Assembly: GCA_002786355.1 (NCBI GenBank)
Contig: PGCO01000007.1
Coordinates: forward strand, 1 to 64,000
Direction of reading: 5' to 3'
DNA length: 64,000 nucleotides
Source: Sediminibacterium sp. FEMGT703S
Lineage (GTDB): Bacteria; Bacteroidota; Bacteroidia; Chitinophagales; Chitinophagaceae
Shown here: positions 40,668-50,198 of the stretch, one piece after another
Layout: each line of letters starts with the position of its first letter
Position numbering within the stretch: position 1 is the first letter of the stretch
The notes under the pieces: model-generated
Seen by the model: only the letters and a program-made list of their open reading frames with translations
What the model was told of the DNA's origin: nothing
Databases searched by the model: none
Position numbers and translations under genes: made by a program

Positions 40668-42314
40668 ATGAACAAACAATACCCTACTATTGTAGATCGT
40701 TTTTGCCATTTTGAAAAAACACAATCCAATAAAATTTTCTTGGCCGAGCCTGTTAAAGGAGCTTATCAGGAATTTTCATGGGCTAAAGCCGGAAAAGAAA
40801 TAAGATCAATAGCCGCATGGTTGCAGCAATCTGGTTTGCAACAAGGTGATAAAGTTGCTATCCTAAGTAAAAATTGTGCCCACTGGATTATGGCTGATTT
40901 AGCCATTTCTATGGCAGGTATGGTTTCTGTTCCCTTATATCCGAATATCACTAGTAATGCAGTAAATGAAATATTACTTCATAGCGAGGCTAAAACCATT
41001 TTTGTTGGAAAGCTAGACCATCCCGAACTAATAAGGATGGGCATTCCAGACGAAATGACTCAAATCAGTTTCCCGTTTTATTTAAATGGTGGCTGTTTAA
41101 ATTGGGATGATTTGGTGAAGACCACAGCACCCTTGGTTGAACCCGCAAACCCAGACCCTAAAGCGCTTTCTTGTATCATTTATACTTCAGGCACTACTGG
41201 TGCTCCAAAGGGTGTAATGCACAGCAACCATACAACTTCTTTTGCTGTGTATGCTTTCTTAGAATGTACTCCTCCATTTAATAATGAAATATTTTTCTCT
41301 TATCTCCCACTTTGTCATGTGGCTGAAAGAATGCTGGTAATGTGCGGAGCAATTTTTACTGGCGGGTGTATTCACTTCGTAGAAACAATGGATTCCTTTT
41401 CTACCAATCTTCAATATACCAAGCCTACTATTTTCTTAGCTGTTCCTAGAATATGGGAAAAAATTAGAGAAGAAATCTTGCGCAAAATGCCGCAACAAAA
41501 ATTAAGTAAGCTGTTAAAAATCCCGATTGTTTCTACCATTATTAAAAAAACGATTCGTAAAAAATTAGGATTAGGTAGGGTAAAGCATTTATACACGGGC
41601 GCATCTCCCATCAATCCCATGGTATTAGATTGGTTTAATCAATTAGGCATGGAAATTCAGGAAGCATATGGAATGACCGAAAACTCTGCATTGTCTCATT
41701 CAAATAGAAAAGGAGCTTGTAAGTTTGGAACAGTAGGCCAATCTTATCCCGGAGTAACAGTTAAACTAAGTGAACAAAGCGAGGTATTGGTGAAAAGTGA
41801 AGCCAATATGTTGGGATATTATAAAGAGCCCGTATTAACTGCGGAAATGTTTGAAGAGGACTATTTAAAAACAGGGGATGAAGGCCAAATTGATGCAGAT
41901 GGATATTTAATAATCACTGGAAGAATTAAAGACCAGTTCAAAACCAGTAAGGGCAAGTATGTTGCGCCGGCTCCTATTGAATCAAAAGTTTTATCCGATA
42001 CAATGATTGCACAAGCTTGTGTTGTCGGATGGGGAATGCCTGCTCCATTGCTCTTATGCACTTTATCGGAGCATGCTAGGCAGTTAGCTGAAACTAGCTT
42101 GCAAGAGCATTTGCACCAACTATTAGAAAAAATTAACAAAGAATTAGAGCACCATGAACAGTTGGCTAAATTGATTATAATGGCCGAAGAATGGACTATT
42201 CAAAATGGTATTTTAACACCTACGCTCAAAATAAAACGTAAAGTTTTAGACGAAACATTTAAAGACAATTATAACAATTGGTACAACGAGTCGGTAAAAG
42301 TAGTTTTTGCTTAA
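40668..42314 (+). CDS. Long-chain fatty-acid--CoA ligase (AMP-forming), 548 aa
   Basis: ANL superfamily: P-loop-like motif YTSGTTGAPKG at 172-182, the adenylate-binding EAYGMTENSA, TGDEGQIDADGYLIITGRIKDQFKTSKGKYVAP, and the C-terminal catalytic-lysine region LTPTLKIKRKV. It activates free fatty acids through an acyl-adenylate to acyl-CoA. It is shorter than E. coli FadD and close to the Bacteroidota AMP-dependent synthetase group. Directly joined to the acyltransferase gene. Confidence 0.94.
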   Translation: MNKQYPTIVDRFCHFEKTQSNKIFLAEPVKGAYQEFSWAKAGKEIRSIAAWLQQSGLQQGDKVAILSKNCAHWIMADLAISMAGMVSVPLYPNITSNAVNEILLHSEAKTIFVGKLDHPELIRMGIPDEMTQISFPFYLNGGCLNWDDLVKTTAPLVEPANPDPKALSCIIYTSGTTGAPKGVMHSNHTTSFAVYAFLECTPPFNNEIFFSYLPLCHVAERMLVMCGAIFTGGCIHFVETMDSFSTNLQYTKPTIFLAVPRIWEKIREEILRKMPQQKLSKLLKIPIVSTIIKKTIRKKLGLGRVKHLYTGASPINPMVLDWFNQLGMEIQEAYGMTENSALSHSNRKGACKFGTVGQSYPGVTVKLSEQSEVLVKSEANMLGYYKEPVLTAEMFEEDYLKTGDEGQIDADGYLIITGRIKDQFKTSKGKYVAPAPIESKVLSDTMIAQACVVGWGMPAPLLLCTLSEHARQLAETSLQEHLHQLLEKINKELEHHEQLAKLIIMAEEWTIQNGILTPTLKIKRKVLDETFKDNYNNWYNESVKVVFA

Positions 42315-42379
42315 ATCGGTACAATATTTGAACTACTCTAACGTTAGTATCAAGTGTTTACCAATAATATGTAAGAGCA

Positions 42380-43270
42380 ATGAAAATGAAAATCTACACT
42401 TTTGCCGCTTTGGCTTCTTTTACCCTATTTGCTTGTGTTAGCCCGAAACAAATGAGACAGGCCGAAGCCAGATATGGCGAATTAAACGGTGCTTATGCAG
42501 AATTACAAGGAAAGTATAGAAATTTAGAAGAAGAATTGAATAAATCTAAAAACCAGATTAGCAATCTTCAAACACAGAAACAATCTGCAGAAGTACTGTT
42601 AAATACAACCAATACACAGCTAGATTACGTAAAACAAACCAACAATGTAGTATTGAATCAATTGAAAGACCTTTCTGTAGTTACAGGCGCTCAAGCAGAA
42701 AGTATTAGAAGGTCTTTAGAAAATATTGGTGCAAAAGACTTGTACATCCAAGATTTACAAGGATCCATTGCCAGAAAAGATTCTTTAAATATGGCTTTGG
42801 TAATGAATTTAAAGGGTGTCTTAGGTAATATTGATGATAAAGATGTAAATATTAAAGTAGACAAGGGTGTTGTTTATGTTGATATTTCTGATAAATTATT
42901 GTTCAAAAGCGGCAGCTACGATGTTACTGATAGAGCAAAAGATGTTTTAGGGAAAGTTGCCAAAGTATTGAACGCACAACCTGATATTGAATTCTTGGTA
43001 GAAGGTCATACCGATTCTATTCCTTTGATTAAAGGTGGAGGAATGATTGACAACTGGGATTTGAGCGTTAAAAGAGCTACGACTGTTGTAAGAATTTTAC
43101 AAGAATCTTACGGAATGAATCCTAAAAGAATGACTGCTGCTGGTAGAGGAGAGTTTGTTCCTTTAACCGATAACACAACACCAGAAGGAAGAGCTGCAAA
43201 TAGAAGAACTAGAATCGTTATTATCCCTCAATTAGATCAGTTCTTTAAACTGCTTGAAAGAAAAAAGTAA
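42380..43270 (+). CDS. OmpA-family outer-membrane lipoprotein, 296 aa
   Basis: Lipoprotein signal with lipobox LFAC (Cys at about residue 19). A coiled-coil region (about 25-90, AYAELQGKYRNLEEELNKSKNQISNLQTQK) leads into a C-terminal OmpA peptidoglycan-binding domain (about 170-285): LLFKSGSYDVTDRAKDVLGKVA, LVEGHTDSIPL and GRGEFVPLTDNTTPEGRAANRRTRI. It anchors the outer membrane to the cell wall. Monocistronic, with a strong terminator after it. Confidence 0.94.
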   Translation: MKMKIYTFAALASFTLFACVSPKQMRQAEARYGELNGAYAELQGKYRNLEEELNKSKNQISNLQTQKQSAEVLLNTTNTQLDYVKQTNNVVLNQLKDLSVVTGAQAESIRRSLENIGAKDLYIQDLQGSIARKDSLNMALVMNLKGVLGNIDDKDVNIKVDKGVVYVDISDKLLFKSGSYDVTDRAKDVLGKVAKVLNAQPDIEFLVEGHTDSIPLIKGGGMIDNWDLSVKRATTVVRILQESYGMNPKRMTAAGRGEFVPLTDNTTPEGRAANRRTRIVIIPQLDQFFKLLERKK

Positions 43271-43297
43271 GTAACTAGCTTAAAAATATAAAATTAG

Positions 43298-43336
43298 AAA
43301 CGCCAATCTTATTAAAATAAGGTTGGCGTTTTTTTT
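43298..43336 (+). terminator. Terminator of the OmpA lipoprotein gene
   Basis: A long stem of AAACGCCAATCTTAT (from 43298) with ATAAGGTTGGCGTTT (to 43331), with one mismatch and a short AT-rich loop, is followed by a T run. Confidence 0.9.
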
Positions 43337-43377
43337 ATATTAATATATATGTTAAATTCAATAGACAATGTGAATCC

Positions 43378-45774
43378 ATGTTTTCCAATAAATCCCATTT
43401 TAATATCCGCTTTTGCATTCTACTATTGTTTTGTAATTGGGTATTGGGAGGAACAGCTCAAACCGCAAAAACACTAGTCCCGTTGGTAGAAAAAGGGATT
43501 ATTGATTTAAGAAACAACTCTTTAGAACAAAGTGCAGTTCCCATATCAGGCGATTGGGCCATCTATTGGTCGAAGCTTTTAACTAGAACTGATAGTTCAA
43601 TTACCCCAACAGGTTTTACGTATTTTCCTAAAAACTGGAATAACACAACTATTAATGGAAAATCACTACCCGCTCAAGGGTACGCTAGCTATACTGTTCG
43701 AGTTATTGTAAATAGTAAGCAACAACAAAATTTAGGTATTAAGCTACCTGATACTTACTGTTCTTTCAAATTATTCGTGAATGGAAAACCATTTGCAAAT
43801 GCAGGGATACCAGGAACTACTAAAGAAACCACGAAAGAGCAATGGATAGAACAGGTTGTTGAATTACCTACCGAAGATACATTGGACTTAATACTACAAA
43901 TAGCCAATTTTAGGCACTCTAAAGGTGGTCCTTATAGACCTATTTTAATTGGAAATAAAAAACTCCTTCAAGCAGATCAAGCTGCGGAAGACGCTTTTGA
44001 TCTTTTATTGGCAGGTGCTTTATTGATGGGTGGGCTGTTTTTTATAGGATTATTTTATTTTGGTAAACACGATAAAGTCATTTTATTTTTCTCGCTTTTT
44101 TGTCTCGCCTATAGCTATCGAATTATTGGATCGGACAATTATGTTTTACATAGTTTGCTCTCAAATTTTCCCTGGATCATTGGCGTGCATTTAGAATACT
44201 TAAGTCTTTTTATAGGCTTATTATTTTTCATGCTTTATACAAAGTACTTATTTCCTGAAGAAACCAACAATTGGTTGCTATACATTGAAGCAGGAATGGC
44301 CATTATCTTGTGTTTAATAGTTATCGTTTTTCCCCCAAGTGTTTTTACACAACTGATAAATCCTTTTCTGCTAGTAATGTTTAGCTTAATTGTTCATGTT
44401 TTTTACATCTACATAAAGGCTTATATAAATAAAAAATTAGGTGCTAAATATGCACTATTTAGCACAGGTATTTTATTGGTGATTTTCTTTTTAATTAATC
44501 TCAAGTATTTTAATTTGGTTGAACCGCCGAGATACGTTTTATTTTTCGGCTATATCGCTTTTTTCTTTTTGCAATCACTGGTTTTATCTTATCGATTTGC
44601 ATTTATTTTAAAAGAGGCTAAAAAGCAAGCAGAGCAAGGACTTAAAGCAAAAAACGATTTTTTGAGTACCATGTCTCATGAAATTAGAACCCCTTTAAAT
44701 TCCATTGTAGGCATGACGAATATTATGCTAATGGAAAACCCCTCTGAAGAGCAAAAAGAACAATTAAATGTATTGTTATTTTCTGCTAATAATTTATTGA
44801 ATATTGTAAACGATATTTTAGACTTTAATAAAATAGAAGCGGGAAAAATTGGATTTGAGTCGATTGAAATGGATGTTAATAATATAGCACAAAAGCTAAT
44901 TAAAGGATTTGGGACCCTTGCAAAAGACAAGGGAATTCAGTTAAAATTAAACATCGATGATCAATTAAATGCTAAACTAATTGGCGATCCTACTAGAATT
45001 AGTCAAGTTATTGGTAACCTACTTCACAATGCCATCAAGTTTACCAAGAGAGGTTATGTTGAATTAAGAATAACTGTTATACAGAAAGACAATTCTGATA
45101 TTAAACTATTAGTTGAAGTAGAAGATACTGGGATTGGGATTGCTGTTGAAAAGCAACTAATGATTTTTGAACAATTTACCCAAGCTGATACTAGTACATC
45201 AAGAAATTTTGGTGGTACAGGATTGGGGTTGGCCATTAGTAAACGATTACTTGAATTACAGGGGGCAAAACTTCAACTTAAAAGTGAGTTAGAAAAAGGG
45301 TCTACTTTTTATTTCGAAATAAGTTATCCAATTGCAGCACCTAAAATACCAGAAACTGGATTCATAAATAATCCTATTCCAACAGAAGACAGTAAACCTT
45401 TAACTGGAACAACTATCTTATTAGTTGAAGACAATGAAGTAAATATTTTAGTGGCAAAAACATTTTTAACCAAATGGGGTGCTAGTGTAGATATTGCACA
45501 TAACGGACAGGAAGCGGTTAATCTTTTTAACCCATCTGTTCACCAACTCATTCTAATGGATATGCATATGCCTGTGATGGATGGATATGAAGCTACTCGC
45601 ATTTTAAGAGATCGCGGTGTAAAAACACCCATCATTGCCTTAACTGCCAGCTTACCTAGAGAAATTGAAGATCAAATTAAAGAAACTGGAATAAATGATA
45701 TAGTTGTTAAACCCTTTATTCCATCAGAGTTGTTTAAGGTAATTCTTCATTATACTGGAATTCACCGTTTATAA
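43378..45774 (+). CDS. 7TM-DISM hybrid sensor histidine kinase, 798 aa
   Basis: Signal sequence, then an extracytoplasmic 7TMR-DISM sensing domain (about 35-195, IDLRNNSLEQ, ISGDWAIYWSKLL, GYASYTVRV), seven membrane helices (about 205-410), HisKA with His434 (STMSHEIRTPLNS), HATPase (NLLHNAIKFTKRG, DTGIGIAVE, GGTGLGLAI) and a C-terminal receiver with Asp728 (ILMDMHMPVMDGY). The sensing domain of this class is thought to bind carbohydrates. No response regulator or DNA-binding output is adjacent. The next gene is an unrelated helicase. Confidence 0.94.
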   Translation: MFSNKSHFNIRFCILLLFCNWVLGGTAQTAKTLVPLVEKGIIDLRNNSLEQSAVPISGDWAIYWSKLLTRTDSSITPTGFTYFPKNWNNTTINGKSLPAQGYASYTVRVIVNSKQQQNLGIKLPDTYCSFKLFVNGKPFANAGIPGTTKETTKEQWIEQVVELPTEDTLDLILQIANFRHSKGGPYRPILIGNKKLLQADQAAEDAFDLLLAGALLMGGLFFIGLFYFGKHDKVILFFSLFCLAYSYRIIGSDNYVLHSLLSNFPWIIGVHLEYLSLFIGLLFFMLYTKYLFPEETNNWLLYIEAGMAIILCLIVIVFPPSVFTQLINPFLLVMFSLIVHVFYIYIKAYINKKLGAKYALFSTGILLVIFFLINLKYFNLVEPPRYVLFFGYIAFFFLQSLVLSYRFAFILKEAKKQAEQGLKAKNDFLSTMSHEIRTPLNSIVGMTNIMLMENPSEEQKEQLNVLLFSANNLLNIVNDILDFNKIEAGKIGFESIEMDVNNIAQKLIKGFGTLAKDKGIQLKLNIDDQLNAKLIGDPTRISQVIGNLLHNAIKFTKRGYVELRITVIQKDNSDIKLLVEVEDTGIGIAVEKQLMIFEQFTQADTSTSRNFGGTGLGLAISKRLLELQGAKLQLKSELEKGSTFYFEISYPIAAPKIPETGFINNPIPTEDSKPLTGTTILLVEDNEVNILVAKTFLTKWGASVDIAHNGQEAVNLFNPSVHQLILMDMHMPVMDGYEATRILRDRGVKTPIIALTASLPREIEDQIKETGINDIVVKPFIPSELFKVILHYTGIHRL

Positions 45775-45813
45775 AAGCCTTGCTTAACCTATCTTGCAAT
45801 TGAATTTATAGTT

Positions 45814-48162
45814 ATGCAGGATTATTTGAATGGACTCAATGAGTCTCAACGGGAAGCGGTTACACATATTAAGGGGCCATTGATGATTGTGGCTGGTGCG
45901 GGAAGTGGAAAGACCAAGGTATTAACTACTCGAATTGCCCATTTAATGGCAAATGGGGTAGATGCTTTTAATATTCTTGCACTAACTTTTACCAATAAGG
46001 CAGCAGCTGAGATGAAAGAAAGAATTGAAAAAATTCTCGGTAACGCTGAAGCTAGAAATTTATACGTAGGAACATTCCATAGTGTATTTGCTAGAATTCT
46101 AAGGGCAGAAGCTGGTAAATTAGGCTACCCAAGTAATTTCACTATTTACGATACTGATGACAGTCGTTCTGTTTTAAAAACAGTCATCAATGAATTGCAT
46201 TTAGACGATAAACATTATAAACCCAATATTGTTGGTAATCGAATTTCCTCTGCAAAAAATGCTTTAGTGGGTCCTGCAGAATACGCAACCGATTATGCTA
46301 TTCAACAAGAAGATGCAAGGTCTAATAGGCCTGCTATTGCTCAAGTATATGCTGCATACGCCAAGCGTTGTTTTAAAAACGGGGCGATGGATTTTGATGA
46401 TTTGCTATTGAAAATGTATGAGCTACTAAATAATTTTCCAGAAGCTTTGCATAAATATCAGCACAAATTCAAGTATTTACTCATTGATGAGTACCAAGAT
46501 ACCAATCCGGTACAGTATCAAATTAGTAAACTACTCGCTGCTGCACACGAAAATATTTGTGTAGTAGGGGATGATGCACAAAGTATTTATAGTTTTAGAG
46601 GTGCTACCATAGAAAATATTTTACAATTTCAGAAAGACTACGACGATGTAAAAGTGGTTAAGCTAGAACAAAACTATCGAAGCAGTCAACAGATTTTAAA
46701 AGTAGCCAACCAGGTTATTAAAAATAATAAGGGACAAATACCTAAAAATCTTTGGACCGAAAATGACGAAGGCGAGAAGATTAAGTTAGTGAGAACAATG
46801 ACCGATAATGAGGAGGGAAAATTTGTTGCCGATTCCATTCAAGAACAAAAACTTCGTAATCATTATTTTAATAAGGATTTTGCCATTCTTTACCGAACCA
46901 ATGCCCAAAGCCGTTCTTTTGAAGAAAGCTTGAGAAAAATGGGGATTGCTTATCGGATTTACGGTGGTGTGAGCTTTTATCAACGTAAAGAAATTAAAGA
47001 TATTCTAGCTTACCTACGTGTAATTGTTAATACAAATGACGAAGAAGCATTAAAAAGAATTATTAATTATCCAGTTAGAGGAATTGGAAAAACCACTATC
47101 GAAAAATTGGTGATTATTGCCAATGAACAAAATATTCCAATGTTCAATGTGGTGAGCAGAGCTGGAGAGTTTGGATTTAAGTCGGGTACATTAGAAGCTT
47201 TGCAAAACTTCACCACGATGATCCGCTATTTTCAAAGCATGTTAACCGATAAAAATGCTTTTGATGTAGCAACCCAAGTGGGTAAACATACCAGTCTGGT
47301 TAAAGAGTTGTTTAATGATAAAACGACTGAAGGGTTAGCTCGTTACGAAAACGTACAAGAATTATTCAACTCAATTAAAGAATGGACCGAAAGCCCGAGT
47401 AATGATGATGGAGAGATAGGAGACAAAACATTGGGTTCATATTTACAACAGATTACTCTGTTAACTGATGCAGATGACGACAAAGAAAATAGTGATGTGG
47501 TTAAACTAATGACCATTCATGCTGCTAAGGGATTAGAATTTGGATGTGTATTTGTTGGTGGAGTTGAAGAAACCCTTTTTCCCAATTCTATGAGCATAAA
47601 TACTCGTGAAGAATTAGAAGAAGAGAGAAGATTGTTTTATGTGGCAGTAACTAGGGCCAAGCAAAGACTTTGGCTTACATATGCCAATTCAAGGTATCGT
47701 TTTGGTCAACTTGTACAAAATGAACCAAGCCGTTTTATAGATGAAATGCCCGAAGAGTCTATTGACAAAAGCTATGCGGGCGGCGGTGCAAAAAATCACG
47801 CTGGATCTCAGTGGGGTTCTGGTTTTGAACGAATGCAAAGAGGATTTGGAAATGCTGCTCAACAAGCTACTCAAAAATATGGGCCTCCTCCTTCTAAAAA
47901 GCCCACTAATAGCAAACCAGAATACATGCCCATTCAACCCCTTGCTCCAAAGGTTGTAGCACATATTCCTTCTGCTGATTTTACAGCAAGCGATACATCT
48001 GGCTTAGAAGTTGGACAAAAAGTGGAACACCAAAAATTTGGATTCGGTATAGTGAAGGCAATGGAGGGATCTGCACATAATCCAGTTGCTACTATTGATT
48101 TTGCACAGAATGGCGAAAAGAAAATTATGTTGAATTACGCTAAACTAAGAATTGTTAATTAA
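45814..48162 (+). CDS. pcrA: UvrD/PcrA-type superfamily 1 DNA helicase, 782 aa
   Basis: The N-terminal Q motif LNESQREAV and Walker A AGAGSGKTKVL (27-37), motif II LLIDEYQDTNPVQY, motif III VGDDAQSIYSFRGA, motif IV LEQNYRSSQQIL, motif V LMTIHAAKGLEF and motif VI RRLFYVAVTRAK. The C-terminal end (DTSGLEVGQKVEHQKFGFGIVKAMEG) is the Tudor-like domain that binds RNA polymerase. A 3'-5' helicase for nucleotide excision repair and replication-fork clearance. Its stop codon overlaps that of the convergent GH5 gene. Confidence 0.95.
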   Translation: MQDYLNGLNESQREAVTHIKGPLMIVAGAGSGKTKVLTTRIAHLMANGVDAFNILALTFTNKAAAEMKERIEKILGNAEARNLYVGTFHSVFARILRAEAGKLGYPSNFTIYDTDDSRSVLKTVINELHLDDKHYKPNIVGNRISSAKNALVGPAEYATDYAIQQEDARSNRPAIAQVYAAYAKRCFKNGAMDFDDLLLKMYELLNNFPEALHKYQHKFKYLLIDEYQDTNPVQYQISKLLAAAHENICVVGDDAQSIYSFRGATIENILQFQKDYDDVKVVKLEQNYRSSQQILKVANQVIKNNKGQIPKNLWTENDEGEKIKLVRTMTDNEEGKFVADSIQEQKLRNHYFNKDFAILYRTNAQSRSFEESLRKMGIAYRIYGGVSFYQRKEIKDILAYLRVIVNTNDEEALKRIINYPVRGIGKTTIEKLVIIANEQNIPMFNVVSRAGEFGFKSGTLEALQNFTTMIRYFQSMLTDKNAFDVATQVGKHTSLVKELFNDKTTEGLARYENVQELFNSIKEWTESPSNDDGEIGDKTLGSYLQQITLLTDADDDKENSDVVKLMTIHAAKGLEFGCVFVGGVEETLFPNSMSINTREELEEERRLFYVAVTRAKQRLWLTYANSRYRFGQLVQNEPSRFIDEMPEESIDKSYAGGGAKNHAGSQWGSGFERMQRGFGNAAQQATQKYGPPPSKKPTNSKPEYMPIQPLAPKVVAHIPSADFTASDTSGLEVGQKVEHQKFGFGIVKAMEGSAHNPVATIDFAQNGEKKIMLNYAKLRIVN

Positions 48163-49397
48163 GGGTTTCTATATTTAGCTTCCCTGGTTGCTTTCTCTCT
48201 TGTAGTTGGTTTTAATACCGGCTTATACAGTCCCCCATTGGGCTCTGGCAATAGAATCGTGCCTGGTAAAAATAAATAGAAACTTGGTGGATCTGCTGAG
48301 ACGGGTTTTTCTGTTGGTTTGTCTATTTGCGTTTCAGTTTTAATTTGTGTTTCAGTTTTAACTTGTGGTAATGGTTGTTGCGCTATAACTGATCCACTCA
48401 CATAAGATTGTAATGTTTTTATTTGGGGTCTTTCAATTCCTGCAAGTGGATAACTACTTACGATATTTCCACTCAATCTTTTTCCTGAAGAACTATAAAT
48501 AGCTGCAATATTTTCTGATTTTAGATACTGCAAAAATTTGTCCATGATATTTAACCATCTTGGATCGTTATCAGGAACACCAAATTGCCCAATCATTCCC
48601 TTTTTATTATGTTGCTTCAACCATTGTGCAAAAGGCTTTGCTCTTTGTATTCCGGTGGAATCCCAGGCCTGGTTTTGATCATACGAAAAAAGATATTTGC
48701 CTGTATAATCATAATCAAAATAACAATGAGCATTATAGACCAACTTATCTTGGGGGTCATTTAAATATTTTAATTGATCGCTATAGTCGTACCAGGTTTC
48801 TGGGGCTGCATAGTTATTTCCAGAAATAATGATTCGGCTTCTTTTATCTGCCATTCTTATTGAATTGATGGCCCATTGTGCTGATGTTTGCCAATCAAAA
48901 GCCTGCATATCATGTGGCTCGGCCATTATATTATAGCCATAAATATTGTCGTAACCAGCAAATGCATTGGCAATTTTATTCCAACAATCTGCAAAATCCT
49001 GTCTACTAACGGCAGATGAACCTACTATGTATTCAACGCCATATTTTCGATACCTACCCGCATTATTCATGCAAAGAATTACTTGCATATTTCTTTTTGC
49101 AGCCAATGAAACCAGTTTTCTGATTTCCCCCATTTCTGCATAATCTAATTCTCCGCCAAGGCTTTTTTGGAGCCTTTCCCATTTAAATGGTATTGTAATT
49201 AACCTGAAACCTTTTTGGTAGTAGTAAACTATTTCCTCTTCTGTTGGATACTGATAGTGTTCATTCAATACTCCTGGAAGCTGATTTTCATTGATTTCAG
49301 CTCCACCAATCGTCATTCCCAACACAAAGGGGTTATTTTGGGCACCGCTTTGTTTTGAAATAAAACAGAAAATGAATAAAAGGGCAATGATTCGCAT
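48159..49397 (-). CDS. Secreted glycoside hydrolase family 5-like protein with altered nucleophile, 412 aa
   Basis: Signal peptide (residues 1-19, SGAQ). GH5 TIM-barrel landmarks: the conserved Arg (GFRLITIPFKWERL), the proton donor Glu160 in GYNIMAEPHDM, and NAHCYFDYD around 222-230. The nucleophile should be Glu in a GEFG motif, but codon 48585-48587 (minus) reads CAA, giving Gln271 in GMIGQFGVPDND. The protein may therefore be inactive, a binding protein, or active by another route. The C-terminal 80 residues are a Lys/Thr/Pro-rich tail with a KTETQI repeat, perhaps a linker for surface attachment. It is convergent with the helicase gene. Confidence 0.85.
   Translation of the reverse strand: MRIIALLFIFCFISKQSGAQNNPFVLGMTIGGAEINENQLPGVLNEHYQYPTEEEIVYYYQKGFRLITIPFKWERLQKSLGGELDYAEMGEIRKLVSLAAKRNMQVILCMNNAGRYRKYGVEYIVGSSAVSRQDFADCWNKIANAFAGYDNIYGYNIMAEPHDMQAFDWQTSAQWAINSIRMADKRSRIIISGNNYAAPETWYDYSDQLKYLNDPQDKLVYNAHCYFDYDYTGKYLFSYDQNQAWDSTGIQRAKPFAQWLKQHNKKGMIGQFGVPDNDPRWLNIMDKFLQYLKSENIAAIYSSSGKRLSGNIVSSYPLAGIERPQIKTLQSYVSGSVIAQQPLPQVKTETQIKTETQIDKPTEKPVSADPPSFYLFLPGTILLPEPNGGLYKPVLKPTTREKATREAKYRNP
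48325..48360. repeat. 18-base tandem duplication in the GH5 tail
   Basis: Two adjacent 18-base copies (48325-48342 and 48343-48360) differ at one base and encode KTETQI twice, with a partial third copy next. A local slippage or duplication product in the linker-like tail. Confidence 0.8.
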
Positions 49398-49552
49398 GTA
49401 ACTGGATATATACTACTTATCTAATTCTTGATAATGCATAACTGATAACGTAAAAAGGAATCTTTTATTGAGTTAACTTACGATATCCGAAAAATAAGGG
49501 ATGGTTGGGGTCTAAAAGAGCTGAATGAACATTCCCTCCAACCGAATTGTTT

Positions 49553-49560
49553 TAAATTTG
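49553..49560 (+). promoter_or_regulatory. -7 box of the nfu gene
   Basis: TAAATTTG is an exact TAnnTTTG match, 30 bases before the nfu start codon. No TTTG box is found at the proper upstream distance. Confidence 0.45.
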
Positions 49561-49590
49561 CAATTGATAACTTAAGTAAAACAGCATACT

Positions 49591-50190
49591 ATGATTAAGA
49601 CTGGCAACCCTGTAATCAGCATTTATACAGAAATGACTCCAAATCCCGAGACAATGAAATTTGTAGCAAACAAATTATTGTATCCCGGTAAGAGCATCGA
49701 TTTTGCTGACGAATCATTGGCAACACCATCGCCTTTGGCTAAAGAATTGTTCAGCTTTCCATTTATAAAAAGTGTATTCATAGCTAGCAATTTTATTACG
49801 CTTACCAAAACAATTGACACTGAAGACTGGCAAGACGTTATTCCTACCATTAAAGAATTTTTGAAGCAATATCTTGAAAACGGTGGAGTGGTAGTGAATG
49901 AAGAAGAAGTTGCCAAAGTAAAACAAGAAGCAAGCAATACAGTAAGTGCCGATGACGATGATATTGTTAAGCGTGTAAAGGAATTATTGGAGAATTATGT
50001 TAAGCCTGCAGTTGAAATGGATGGCGGCGCTATTCAATTTAAAAGCTACAATGATGGCGTGGTAAATTTGATGTTACAAGGTTCTTGCTCAGGTTGTCCG
50101 TCTTCTATGATTACTTTGAAAGCTGGTATTGAGGGTATGATGAAGCGCATGATACCAGAAGTTAAAGAAGTAGTAGCTGAAGCGGAATAA
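49591..50190 (+). CDS. Nfu/NifU-type iron-sulfur scaffold protein, 199 aa
   Basis: The N-terminal Nfu-N domain (residues 8-95: IYTEMTPNPETMKFV, FPFIKSVFIASNFITLTK) and the C-terminal NifU domain (about 125-195) with the cluster-binding C166-SG-C169 in LQGSCSGCPSS. It carries [4Fe-4S] clusters to target enzymes. The two-domain form is like mitochondrial NFU1 and is common in Bacteroidota. The pnuC gene starts 8 bases downstream. Confidence 0.95.
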   Translation: MIKTGNPVISIYTEMTPNPETMKFVANKLLYPGKSIDFADESLATPSPLAKELFSFPFIKSVFIASNFITLTKTIDTEDWQDVIPTIKEFLKQYLENGGVVVNEEEVAKVKQEASNTVSADDDDIVKRVKELLENYVKPAVEMDGGAIQFKSYNDGVVNLMLQGSCSGCPSSMITLKAGIEGMMKRMIPEVKEVVAEAE

Positions 50191-50198
50191 ATAAGCCC

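Noticed and set aside
46786..46983. Minus-strand reading frames inside the helicase and other large genes
   Set aside because: They are out-of-phase shadows without domain character; the plus-strand genes have complete conserved motifs.
48325..48360. CRISPR-like or VNTR array
   Set aside because: Only two full 18-base copies directly adjacent, in frame inside the GH5 tail; no spacers.
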